From: Chloroflexi bacterium RBG_13_51_36
Lineage (GTDB): Bacteria > Chloroflexota > Dehalococcoidia > GIF9 > AB-539-J10
Assembly (NCBI GenBank): GCA_001796515.1
Contig: MGMS01000041.1
Location: forward strand, 1 to 48,369
Length of the DNA: 48,369 bases
Direction: 5' to 3'
Below the pieces are notes generated by a model, which worked only from the letters and a program-made list of their open reading frames with translations, was not told the origin of the DNA and searched no databases. Below are positions 24,077 through 31,684 of this stretch, one piece after another; within the stretch, counting starts at the first letter, position 1; every line of letters begins with the position of its first letter. The translations under genes were made by a program, and so were the position numbers.

Positions 24077-26254
24077 ATGGAAGAGAATAGAGTAAGTAGT
24101 AAAACTGGGTTATTGGTGGACGAGCCAATAAGTAGTCCTGAGCAGGATAGATTGAATCGTATTCAATTTGCTGAACACTTGGCGGACGTATTATTTGAAC
24201 ATGCAGATAGTAAGTGTCTAATTGCGGCTCTCAACGGTGAATGGGGCTGCGGCAAATCGTCCATCCTCAATCTTATTGAAGGCTATCTGGACAAGAGGAG
24301 AAATATCGACAGGGACATTGTTATCTTGAGATTCAATCCGTGGTACGCATCAGATGTGGAACAGCTAACGGCTATGTTCTTTAGGGAACTCAAGGTGTCA
24401 ATCTTGAGGTTAGACAGAAGGCAAAAGACTAAAGAAAAAATTGGCAAACTGCTGGATATCTTTGCTGTTATTCTTACTGTAGCCGAGTTGTCTCCTATCG
24501 GGAATCAGTGGATTAAGATGGGTTCGGCTGTAACAAAAGAAGTAAGTGGAATGTTGGAGGACACCCGTAAGAAAACGCTGGAGGAAATCAAAAGAGAACT
24601 TGACCAAATGTTAAAGGACTATGCTAAACGCATATTTATTATCATCGATGATATAGACCGTCTAGATGTCAAGGCAATGAAATTGTTGTTTCGCTTAATA
24701 AGACTCAATGCGAACTTTGAAAATACAACTTATTTGCTTGCTTTTGATAGGAACTTGGTTGAATATGTGCTGGATTGTGAGCAGCCTGGCCATGGTAAAG
24801 AATATATAGACAAAATAGTGCAGGTGCCCATAAATGTACCAAGCCCCGATGAAAGGTTGATGACTGATTTTCTTCTTGGTGAGCTTAATACACTTATTGA
24901 AAAATGGGGCGAAAAGGGATTCGATAGGAAACACTGGGAGGAATTGTATCTAGAAGGAAACCTTAGAAAGTATTTTAAGAATATGAGAGATATTGTGAGA
25001 TACGCCAATGGTCTGATAATTACATATCCATTAGTGTCTTCAGAGATTGACATGGTTGATTTCATGGGTCTAAACCTAATAAGAACATTCGCACCGCTAT
25101 CATACGAAATGATGAGGAAGAATAAGGAAGTGCTAACGGAAGGAGGGGCTAACACATTTGGACGGGAACAATCTAATAAGATAGCGAAAGAAGTACTTGC
25201 CAGTATATATAATTTTCCATCAAGCGTAGAGGGCAGAGAACAAGAGAAGAAAAAGGAAAGAGAAAAGGAGTTGGCTCGTTTTGTGCAGAGTACATGCAAA
25301 GCGCTTTTCCCAGCTATATTAAGCGTTGAAGGAAATTATAGTTATGGTGGTGCTTGGGAGCGCGAATGGAGACAAAAGAGGAGAGTGTGTTCAAGAGATT
25401 ATTTTGATAAGTATTTCATGCTGGGGACCCCGGTAGGTGAAATATCTGACGAGGAAATGCGTCTATTTATTACGATGACCAGAGATGCTAGTGTTTTCTG
25501 TGGTAAATTCCTGGGATTCTTTGATAAAGGAATGGGAAGGCGATTACTCGAAAAAATGCAGGACTATGTCCGTGAAGTTGACAAGGACTCTATTGAGAGC
25601 GTGATTATTTGCATATTCAATGCAGAAGATAGAATTGTGGGCGAGCGGAGACAGATGCTAATGATGGATTCGTATGTTTTAGCCTGTAGAATAGTATATC
25701 TATTATTGTTGGAAGGGATTCAGGAAAGAGAAAGGAGAAAGCAAATAATAATCAACGCTATTGAAAAATGCGAAACAGTCTTTCTTCCTGTCGAATTTGT
25801 ATCGCTCATTGATATTAGAGGGGAGGATAGTGCAGGCAAAAAGATATTATTAGAGTTGTCTGCATCTGATTTAGGAGAGATACAGGGAGAATGCGTAAAT
25901 AAGACAAAATCGTTTATCAGGGAAAAGAAACTGTCGAAGGCGCCACATCTAAATGCAATTCTTTATCGATGGAAAGAATGGGAGAACATCGAAACAGTGA
26001 AGAATTATGTTGATGAATTAATTAGCACTGAAGAAGGATTATGGGATTTCTTGGTTGGTTTTACTAGCGAAATCCTATCTACGTCAGGTAGTTATAAGAT
26101 TATCCGTGGGGGAACAGTCAATGAATTTGCTGATTTTGATAGAGTAGACAAAAGAGTCGAAGAGATAGTTGTTAAGCAAGGTGACAAGTTGACAGACAAA
26201 CAAAAAGAAGTAGTGGTTGCTTTGGCAAATGGCAAGAGAAAAGATTTGATTTGA
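24077..26254 (+). CDS. KAP-family P-loop NTPase
   Basis: This 725-residue protein has Walker A GEWGCGKSS at residues 54-62, the KAP motif VILRFNPWYASDVEQLTAMF, and Walker B RIFIIIDDIDRLD at 185-197. A hydrophobic stretch lies between them (about 123-141, KLLDIFAVILTVAELSP) where KAP proteins often carry membrane segments. KAP NTPases occur in phages, defence islands and sporadic bacterial loci; the function of this one is unknown. The C-terminal 350 residues are charged and match no domain I know. The gene is visibly more AT-rich than its neighbours and stands alone in a plus-strand gap between minus-strand operons, both signs of acquisition by transfer. ATG at 24077 follows AAGGGGG. Confidence 0.82.
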   Translation: MEENRVSSKTGLLVDEPISSPEQDRLNRIQFAEHLADVLFEHADSKCLIAALNGEWGCGKSSILNLIEGYLDKRRNIDRDIVILRFNPWYASDVEQLTAMFFRELKVSILRLDRRQKTKEKIGKLLDIFAVILTVAELSPIGNQWIKMGSAVTKEVSGMLEDTRKKTLEEIKRELDQMLKDYAKRIFIIIDDIDRLDVKAMKLLFRLIRLNANFENTTYLLAFDRNLVEYVLDCEQPGHGKEYIDKIVQVPINVPSPDERLMTDFLLGELNTLIEKWGEKGFDRKHWEELYLEGNLRKYFKNMRDIVRYANGLIITYPLVSSEIDMVDFMGLNLIRTFAPLSYEMMRKNKEVLTEGGANTFGREQSNKIAKEVLASIYNFPSSVEGREQEKKKEREKELARFVQSTCKALFPAILSVEGNYSYGGAWEREWRQKRRVCSRDYFDKYFMLGTPVGEISDEEMRLFITMTRDASVFCGKFLGFFDKGMGRRLLEKMQDYVREVDKDSIESVIICIFNAEDRIVGERRQMLMMDSYVLACRIVYLLLLEGIQERERRKQIIINAIEKCETVFLPVEFVSLIDIRGEDSAGKKILLELSASDLGEIQGECVNKTKSFIREKKLSKAPHLNAILYRWKEWENIETVKNYVDELISTEEGLWDFLVGFTSEILSTSGSYKIIRGGTVNEFADFDRVDKRVEEIVVKQGDKLTDKQKEVVVALANGKRKDLI

Positions 26255-26369
26255 AAGTAGGTGCATGCTATCTATGTAAATTGAACGTTGAAATCCTAGG
26301 GTAATAGGGGTAGGATGTTAGACGAGAAAAGGCAAGCGGCCTCCGTTTTTTCAACGGCTACATCACGTC

Positions 26370-27260
26370 CTAGGCGACAACGCCCGCCGCTTTCAGGATA
26401 TCCGGGACCACCTCTTCCTTGCCTATAGCCATGACATGGACTCCGTCGCACATAGACTCTTTCTTTATGGTAGCAATCATCCTGCCGGCGATTTCTATAC
26501 CCTTATTGATTGCCTCACCTTTGGGGGCAGCCACTAATTCGTCAATCAAGTTCTGGGGCACAATGACGCCCGGGACATTATCGGTCATGTACTTCGCCAT
26601 CCTGGCTGACACGAGCAAGATGATGCCGGCCAGTATCTTGACCGGGAATTGGCGGGCATATTCCATGAACCTGGCAAATTTGTCCAGGTCATAGATGGCC
26701 TGAGTCTGAAAGAACTCGGCACCGGCTTCAATCTTCTTTTCAAACTTCATTAATTGCGGCTCTATCGGGTTTGCTTCAGGCGTGACTATGGCTCCGGCAC
26801 AGAACTCAACGGTGCCGTCGAGCGCATTTCCACCCAGGTCCTTGCCCGATTCCATGTGCCGGATCGTCTTCAACAACTGCGCTGAGTCCAGGTCGAAAAC
26901 GCCCTTGGCCGCCTTGTGGTCGCCAACCACGACAGCATCTCCGGTCAGGCATAGGACATTCCTTACGCCTCTGGTATATGCGAACAGAAGCTCGGCTTGA
27001 AGAGCAAGGCGATTACGGTCGCGGCATGTCACCTGTAGTATAGGCTCGCCGCCCCGCTCCTTGATGGCCAGGCATCCGCCGATGGAGGGGAAACGCATTA
27101 CCGAACTCTGGTGGTCGGTGACATTCAGCGCATCGACTTTGTCCTTGAGAAGGTCGATATGATGGAGCATCTTCTCGATATTGGTCCCCTTGGGGGGGCC
27201 GATTTCGCTGGTTATCACAAATTTGCCAGATTTAAGAACTTCCCTGAAACTCGGCGCCAT
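26370..27260 (-). CDS. metF: Methylenetetrahydrofolate reductase
   Basis: MetF reduces 5,10-methylene-tetrahydrofolate to the 5-methyl form in the C1 pathway (methyl branch of Wood-Ljungdahl, or methionine synthesis). The 296-residue TIM-barrel protein shows FVITSEIGPPKGTNIEKML, LNVTDHQSSVMR, the folate/flavin site LCLTGDAVVVGDHKAAKGVF, and AGAEFFQTQAIYDLDKFARF. The longer frame from 27278 begins inside the previous gene. The ATG at 27260 has a perfect AAGGAGGAG five bases upstream and gives MAPSFREVLK, so it is the start. It is the last gene of a minus-strand series after metV, ten bases apart. Pairing with MetV indicates the two-subunit MetVF type that draws electrons from partner subunits. 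Confidence 0.93.
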   Translation of the reverse strand: MAPSFREVLKSGKFVITSEIGPPKGTNIEKMLHHIDLLKDKVDALNVTDHQSSVMRFPSIGGCLAIKERGGEPILQVTCRDRNRLALQAELLFAYTRGVRNVLCLTGDAVVVGDHKAAKGVFDLDSAQLLKTIRHMESGKDLGGNALDGTVEFCAGAIVTPEANPIEPQLMKFEKKIEAGAEFFQTQAIYDLDKFARFMEYARQFPVKILAGIILLVSARMAKYMTDNVPGVIVPQNLIDELVAAPKGEAINKGIEIAGRMIATIKKESMCDGVHVMAIGKEEVVPDILKAAGVVA

Positions 27261-27270
27261 AGCTCCTCCT

Positions 27271-27915
27271 TCATGCAATCCTGATCATTCGCGGCCTGGG
27301 TGCTACGTTGTAGTCCCTGGGGGAATGATACCTGCGCATCAGGTCGAGTCGCCCCTGTCCCTTCAGCCGCTCATATATGAGAGTCCAGGCACAGTCCTTT
27401 TCCTTATCCACCTCGCACTTGCCGTTATTGGTGCCGCCACACGGGCCGTTCAGCAGACCCTTGTGACATGCCGTCAAGGGACAAATGCCCGCAGTCTCTC
27501 CCAGGATGCATTGACCACACTGGGCACAGACTTCTTGAAAACAGCCCGGACCATCCTCGATGCCTATGAAAAGAGTATCCAGTGCGGGAATGGCTGGCTT
27601 GTCGATATAGGTGCTTAGCTTATGCACTCCCAGGGCACAGGCCATGACCAGGATACAGGCGGCATTCTGAATGGCTCCGTTGTTCTCCTTAATAGCTACC
27701 TCGGTCATTTCATCGCAGGCGGTAGGGATAACTATCCAGCCGGTGACCAGCTTGCCCAGCTCTTGCAGACGCTTCCTCATCTCCACGACCTCTTCCTTCC
27801 CGCCGGTCTTGGTCATTGTGGAACATGTGCCACAACCCGCAATGTACACCCGGTCAAACCCTTCCAATTGTTGCTTAATTTCCTCAAAGGGCTTCTGCTT
27901 GGTAATAGATTTCAT
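27271..27915 (-). CDS. metV: MetV, zinc-cluster partner of methylenetetrahydrofolate reductase
   Basis: This 214-residue protein of the MTHFR C-terminal (DUF, MetV) family begins with FDRVYIAGCGTCSTMTKTGG and VIPTACDEMTE. Its C-terminal half is rich in cysteine: GPGCFQEVCAQCGQC, GICPLTACHKGLLNGPCGGT, NNGKCEVDKEKDCAW. In acetogens MetV binds MetF and links it to other electron-carrying subunits. Here it sits between metF and a NuoF/GltD fusion, supporting that idea. ATG at 27915 follows GGGAGG. An unusual inverted repeat separates it from the upstream nuoF gene, so the two halves of the operon may be expressed unequally. Confidence 0.88.
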   Translation of the reverse strand: MKSITKQKPFEEIKQQLEGFDRVYIAGCGTCSTMTKTGGKEEVVEMRKRLQELGKLVTGWIVIPTACDEMTEVAIKENNGAIQNAACILVMACALGVHKLSTYIDKPAIPALDTLFIGIEDGPGCFQEVCAQCGQCILGETAGICPLTACHKGLLNGPCGGTNNGKCEVDKEKDCAWTLIYERLKGQGRLDLMRRYHSPRDYNVAPRPRMIRIA

Positions 27916-27933
27916 TTCTGGCCTCCCACAAGG

Positions 27934-28060
27934 TAAATCCTAAATCCTAATTTCTAAGCCCTAAACAAATTCTAAGTTCCAATGTTCTAAACTCAAATCT
28001 TCGGATCATTGGGATTTTAACCATTTGATATTGTTTAGGATTTAGTATTTGGGATTTGGC
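27934..28060. repeat. CCTAAA-type imperfect inverted repeat between nuoF-like and metV
   Basis: The left arm 27935-27969 (AAATCCTAAATCCTAATTTC, then TAAGCCCTAAACAAA) is roughly the reverse complement of the right arm 28031-28059 (TTGTTTAGGATTTAGTATTT, GGGATTTGG). An RNA of either strand could fold into a long, AT-rich hairpin. It fills nearly the whole gap between the genes. It may stabilise, attenuate or partly terminate the message, or simply be a spreading intergenic repeat. Confidence 0.65.
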
Positions 28061-28065
28061 ATTCT

Positions 28066-31000
28066 CTATTTCTCTAGGTCGCATCTTAAGCATCGCTTAG
28101 CCTCCTGTCTGGCCTTCTCTTCAGAAAAGCTCAGCTCTATCTCTTTAAAGCTACCTTTTCTCTCCTGGAGAGGAAGATGGGGTGTTTCCGGCCTGAGTTG
28201 GGGCTCCCAGGTTTCCTCTCTCGAGATTGCTTCGTCGCTAGCGCTCCTCGCAATGACAGGCGGTGGAACGGCAGGCTTCAGGTCATATATCTGGACCCGT
28301 GAAGCATCGCCGCGGAGATACTTGTCTATTGCTATGGCTCCTCTGCGGCCAGCGGCAATAGCTTCTATCACCATGCCTGGCCCGGCGACAAAGTCTCCTC
28401 CGGCAAAGACCCCGGACACGTTGGTAGCTAATCTGTTTTCATCAACTGCCAACCTTTCCCACCGGGTGCGTTCAAGAGCACTGCCCGGAGGCAAGAATGA
28501 CAGGTCCGGGGCCTGCCCCACAGCAGCAATGACGGTATCCGCCGGAGCAAAGAACTCTGAGCCGGGAACGGGGATTGGACGACGGCGTCCGCCGCTATCA
28601 GGCTCACCCAGCTTCATGCGCACACACTGTAGACCGGTCACTTTCCACTCGTCGCTTACGACGCGGGTGGGACTGACCAGGAAATTAACCTGAACGCCTT
28701 CAGCCAGCGTCTCATCGTACTCCACCTCGGTGACCGGCATCTCTTCCCGCGACCGGCGGTAGAAGATACTCACCTCATCGGCGCCAAGGCGAAGAGCTGT
28801 GCGAGAGGAGTCCAGGGCCACGTTGCCACCCCCGATAACGGCTACATTGCGTCCAATCTTAACAGGCTTGCCAATCTTTACGTCTCTCAAGAACCTCAAG
28901 CCATAGTAGAAGCCCTCCATGTCCTCCAGTTCCCCTGGTATACCAATGCTCTGGCTCCTTTGCGCCCCGGCCGCAATGAAGACGGCTTCAAAGCCATTGT
29001 TTCTGATATCGTCTATGGTGAAATTTACGTTGATGGGCGTGTTGTATCTTATCTCCACCCCCCGCCTGGCTATATAGTCTATCTCCTTCTGGATAACCTC
29101 CCGAGGCAACCGAAAGTCGGGTATAGCTACCGAGAGCATACCCCCGCCTACGGGAAAGGCTTCGAAAACCGTTACAGGATAGCCCATCTGGGCCAGGTAG
29201 TAGGCACATGACAGCCCGGTAGGTCCCGCCCCCACTACCGCTACTTTGCGGTTATGAATCCGGGGGAAGGGTTCAGGTGGAGGTAGCTCCTCAATGTGGT
29301 CAAAATACCAGTCGGCGGCAAATCGCTTGAGCGCCCTTATTGCCACAGACTCATCGAGTTCGCCGCGCCGGCACCTACCCTCGCAGGGGTGATGACATAT
29401 ACGGCCGCAAATAGCGGGAAAGGGATTACGCTCCCTGATGGTGTTGACAGCCTCCAGATATTCGCCATCGGCAATTTGAGCTACATATCTGGGGATATTG
29501 ATTCCTACCGGGCAGGTGTGCTGACATGGCGATATCATGAGGGCATCGCACACAGCGGCCGTGCATTTCCTCTCTTTTATGTGAGTTTCATATTCATCTC
29601 TGAAGTAATCGAGGGTAGTAAGGACAGGATTGGGCGCGCTTTGACCCAGGCCACATAACGAGCATTCCTTGACCGTCTTAGCTATCGTAAGCAGTGTATC
29701 TATGTCTTCCTCGCTTCCTTTGCCCTGGGTGATTCTGGTCAGTATTTCCAGCATTTGTTTGGTTCCCAGCCGGCAAGGAACACACTTCCCACAGGATTCT
29801 GCCTGGGTGAAACTCAAAAAGTACTTGGCCACATCCACCATACATGTGGTCTCGTCCAGGACTACCATGCCGCCGGAGCCCATGATCGAGCCCAATTTAG
29901 CCAGCGTTTCATATTCCACCGGGGAGTCGAGAAATCGAGCAGGGATGCAGCCGCCCGAGGGGCCGCCTGTCTGTACCGCCTTGAACTGCTTGCCCCGGGG
30001 GATACCACCACCGATATCAAAGATAATGGTGGATAGAGGAGTGCCCATGGGCACCTCTACCAACCCGCTATTGGCAATTTTTCCGGTGAGGGCAAAGACG
30101 GCCGTTCCCTTGCTCTTTTCAGTGCCTATGCCGGCAAACCAATCAGCCCCGTTGTCGATTATTTGGGGCACGAAGGCAAAGGTCTTGACGTTGTTTAGAG
30201 AGGTAGGCTTGCCGCCCAGACCTTTCTCCACCGAGCGAGGTGGCGTTTGGCGGGGCATACCTCTCCTGCCCTCAATTGAGGCCATCAGTGCCGTGGACTC
30301 TCCGCAGACAAAGGCTCCTGCCCCCTCCACAATGTTCACGTCGAAGCTGAAGTCCGTCTCGAGGATTCTACTGCCAAGAAATCCGTGCTCTCTTGCCTGG
30401 GCGACAGCCACCCTGAGGCGCTTCACAGCCAGGGGATATTCAGCCCGGACATATATGTAGCCATCCTGGCTGCCAATGGCATAGGCACTGATAATCATTC
30501 CCTCCATAACGGAGTGAGGGTCTGCTTCCAGGATGGAGCGGTCCATAAAAGCGCCGGGGTCGCCTTCATCGGCATTGCAGATTACATATTTAGGCGTGCC
30601 TGGGGCTCGACGACAGGACTCCCACTTCTGTCCGGCAGGAAAACCGGCACCGCCGCGCCCTCTAAGCCCGGACCTCTTCACCTCGCCGATGACCTGCTCC
30701 GGTGTCATTTCAAGGAGAGCCTTCTTCAGTGCCCGATAACCTCCACGGGCAATATAATGCTCGATTTTTTCCGGGTTGATATGCCCGCAGTTGCGCAGGA
30801 TGACGCGCTGCTGTTTTTTGTAGAAGTTTATCTCTGAATAGTGCGGTATAGCTTTGCCGGTCACCGGGTCACGGTAGAAAAGGCGTTCCACAGGTTTGCC
30901 ATCTCGAAGGTGAGAGGTGACAATTTCCGGAGCATCCTCGGCCTGGACGTGGGTATAGAGAATGCCCTCGGGTTCAATGACTACATTGGGGCCTTGCTCA

Positions 31001-31149
31001 CAGAAACCGTGACAGCCGGTGAAATCCACCTCGGCATGGCTTATGCCCTGTCGGCTTATTTGTTCCTGCAGCGCCTCATAGACAGCATCGGAGTCGCTTG
31101 AAAGACATCCTGTTCCCTGACAAACAAAAACAGTATAGCGGTCCTGCAT
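28066..31149 (-). CDS. NuoF/HymB-GltD fusion: NADH/FMN subunit joined to an NAD(P)H:acceptor oxidoreductase module
   Basis: In this 1027-residue fusion, residues 1-110 are a thioredoxin-like 2Fe-2S domain (VCQGTGC, DFTGCHGFC). About 130-550 is the NuoF core with FMN/NADH motifs (SGLRGRGGAGFPAGQKW, CNADEGDPGAFMDR, GAGAFVCGESTAL) and a 4Fe-4S site (ESCGKCVPCRLG, ECSLCGLG). The rest resembles the GltD/NfnB subunit: Cys-rich CQHTCPVGINIPRYV and ICGRICHHPCEGRC, FAD site VAVVGAGPTGLSCAYYLAQM, NAD(P)H site VAVIGGGNVALDSSRTALRL. Near the C-terminus a repeat-derived insert (VIARSASDEAISREE) precedes the closing RCLRCDLEK. ATG 31149 lies one base after the nuoE stop. It should collect electrons from NAD(P)H for, or accept them from, the MetVF and FdhA-like partners. 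Confidence 0.92.
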   Translation of the reverse strand: MQDRYTVFVCQGTGCLSSDSDAVYEALQEQISRQGISHAEVDFTGCHGFCEQGPNVVIEPEGILYTHVQAEDAPEIVTSHLRDGKPVERLFYRDPVTGKAIPHYSEINFYKKQQRVILRNCGHINPEKIEHYIARGGYRALKKALLEMTPEQVIGEVKRSGLRGRGGAGFPAGQKWESCRRAPGTPKYVICNADEGDPGAFMDRSILEADPHSVMEGMIISAYAIGSQDGYIYVRAEYPLAVKRLRVAVAQAREHGFLGSRILETDFSFDVNIVEGAGAFVCGESTALMASIEGRRGMPRQTPPRSVEKGLGGKPTSLNNVKTFAFVPQIIDNGADWFAGIGTEKSKGTAVFALTGKIANSGLVEVPMGTPLSTIIFDIGGGIPRGKQFKAVQTGGPSGGCIPARFLDSPVEYETLAKLGSIMGSGGMVVLDETTCMVDVAKYFLSFTQAESCGKCVPCRLGTKQMLEILTRITQGKGSEEDIDTLLTIAKTVKECSLCGLGQSAPNPVLTTLDYFRDEYETHIKERKCTAAVCDALMISPCQHTCPVGINIPRYVAQIADGEYLEAVNTIRERNPFPAICGRICHHPCEGRCRRGELDESVAIRALKRFAADWYFDHIEELPPPEPFPRIHNRKVAVVGAGPTGLSCAYYLAQMGYPVTVFEAFPVGGGMLSVAIPDFRLPREVIQKEIDYIARRGVEIRYNTPINVNFTIDDIRNNGFEAVFIAAGAQRSQSIGIPGELEDMEGFYYGLRFLRDVKIGKPVKIGRNVAVIGGGNVALDSSRTALRLGADEVSIFYRRSREEMPVTEVEYDETLAEGVQVNFLVSPTRVVSDEWKVTGLQCVRMKLGEPDSGGRRRPIPVPGSEFFAPADTVIAAVGQAPDLSFLPPGSALERTRWERLAVDENRLATNVSGVFAGGDFVAGPGMVIEAIAAGRRGAIAIDKYLRGDASRVQIYDLKPAVPPPVIARSASDEAISREETWEPQLRPETPHLPLQERKGSFKEIELSFSEEKARQEAKRCLRCDLEK
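28219..28261 (-). repeat. REP-like short repeat inserted in frame in the NuoF-GltD gene
   Basis: On the minus strand this carries CTGTCATTGCGAGGAGCG, AGCGACGAAGCAATCTCGAG, the common GCAATGACA / GAGATTGCTTCG type of bacterial intergenic repeat. Translated it gives VIARSASDEAIS, which interrupts the expected sequence between the GltD core and its C-terminal Cys pair. A related copy lies at 42462-42552. Confidence 0.75.
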
Positions 31150-31150
31150 A

Positions 31151-31639
31151 CTACTCTTTATCCTCCCGATTTCTGAACAACTGCTCTACTTTCTTGGGGT
31201 TCATGTGACCATGGACATGGTCACTAACGACAATGTTAGGTGCCAGAGCACAAACGCCGATGCAGGCCACGGTTTCCAGGGTGTATTCGAAATCAGGGCT
31301 GGTTTCCCCCTCTTCTATACCGAGGCGCTGTTTAACCAATTTCAGTATTGTCTTCCCCCCGCGCACGTGACAGGCTGTCCCCCGACAGACTCTAACAACG
31401 TTTCTGCCCCGTGGCTGAGTATAGAGCTGAGTATAGAAACTGATCACCCCCTGGACCTGACTGGGGAAAAGCCCCAGGCTTCTGGCTATAAGCGGTATAG
31501 ACTGAGGAGGGATATAGCCGAACTCCCCCTGGATTTTTTGCAGCAGCGAAATCAACGCCCACTTCTGCTGACTATGTTCAGAAACAAGGGCATTTATTCG
31601 TGCCGGGTCGGCCTCTCCTGGTATTCCTTCTTTATCCAT
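31151..31639 (-). CDS. nuoE: NuoE/HymA-like 2Fe-2S subunit
   Basis: This 162-residue protein has the thioredoxin-like 2Fe-2S fold of the 24-kDa subunit of complex I and of bifurcating hydrogenases and formate dehydrogenases. The N-terminal helical part (LISLLQKIQGEFGYIPPQSI, QVQGVISFYTQLY) is followed by the four cluster cysteines in VCRGTACHVRGG and ETVACIGVCALAPNIVV. It works as the electron relay beside the NuoF flavin subunit encoded directly downstream. ATG at 31639 follows GAAGGAG, 45 bases after the FdhA-like stop. Confidence 0.95.
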   Translation of the reverse strand: MDKEGIPGEADPARINALVSEHSQQKWALISLLQKIQGEFGYIPPQSIPLIARSLGLFPSQVQGVISFYTQLYTQPRGRNVVRVCRGTACHVRGGKTILKLVKQRLGIEEGETSPDFEYTLETVACIGVCALAPNIVVSDHVHGHMNPKKVEQLFRNREDKE

Positions 31640-31684
31640 CTTGGCTAACTCCTTCGCTTCACTCTGGACAGAGCTAAATCCTCT

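Noticed and set aside
28049-30460. Plus-strand frames of 214 and 263 codons opposite the NuoF-GltD gene
   Set aside because: They are antisense to a multi-domain enzyme whose motifs are unambiguous.
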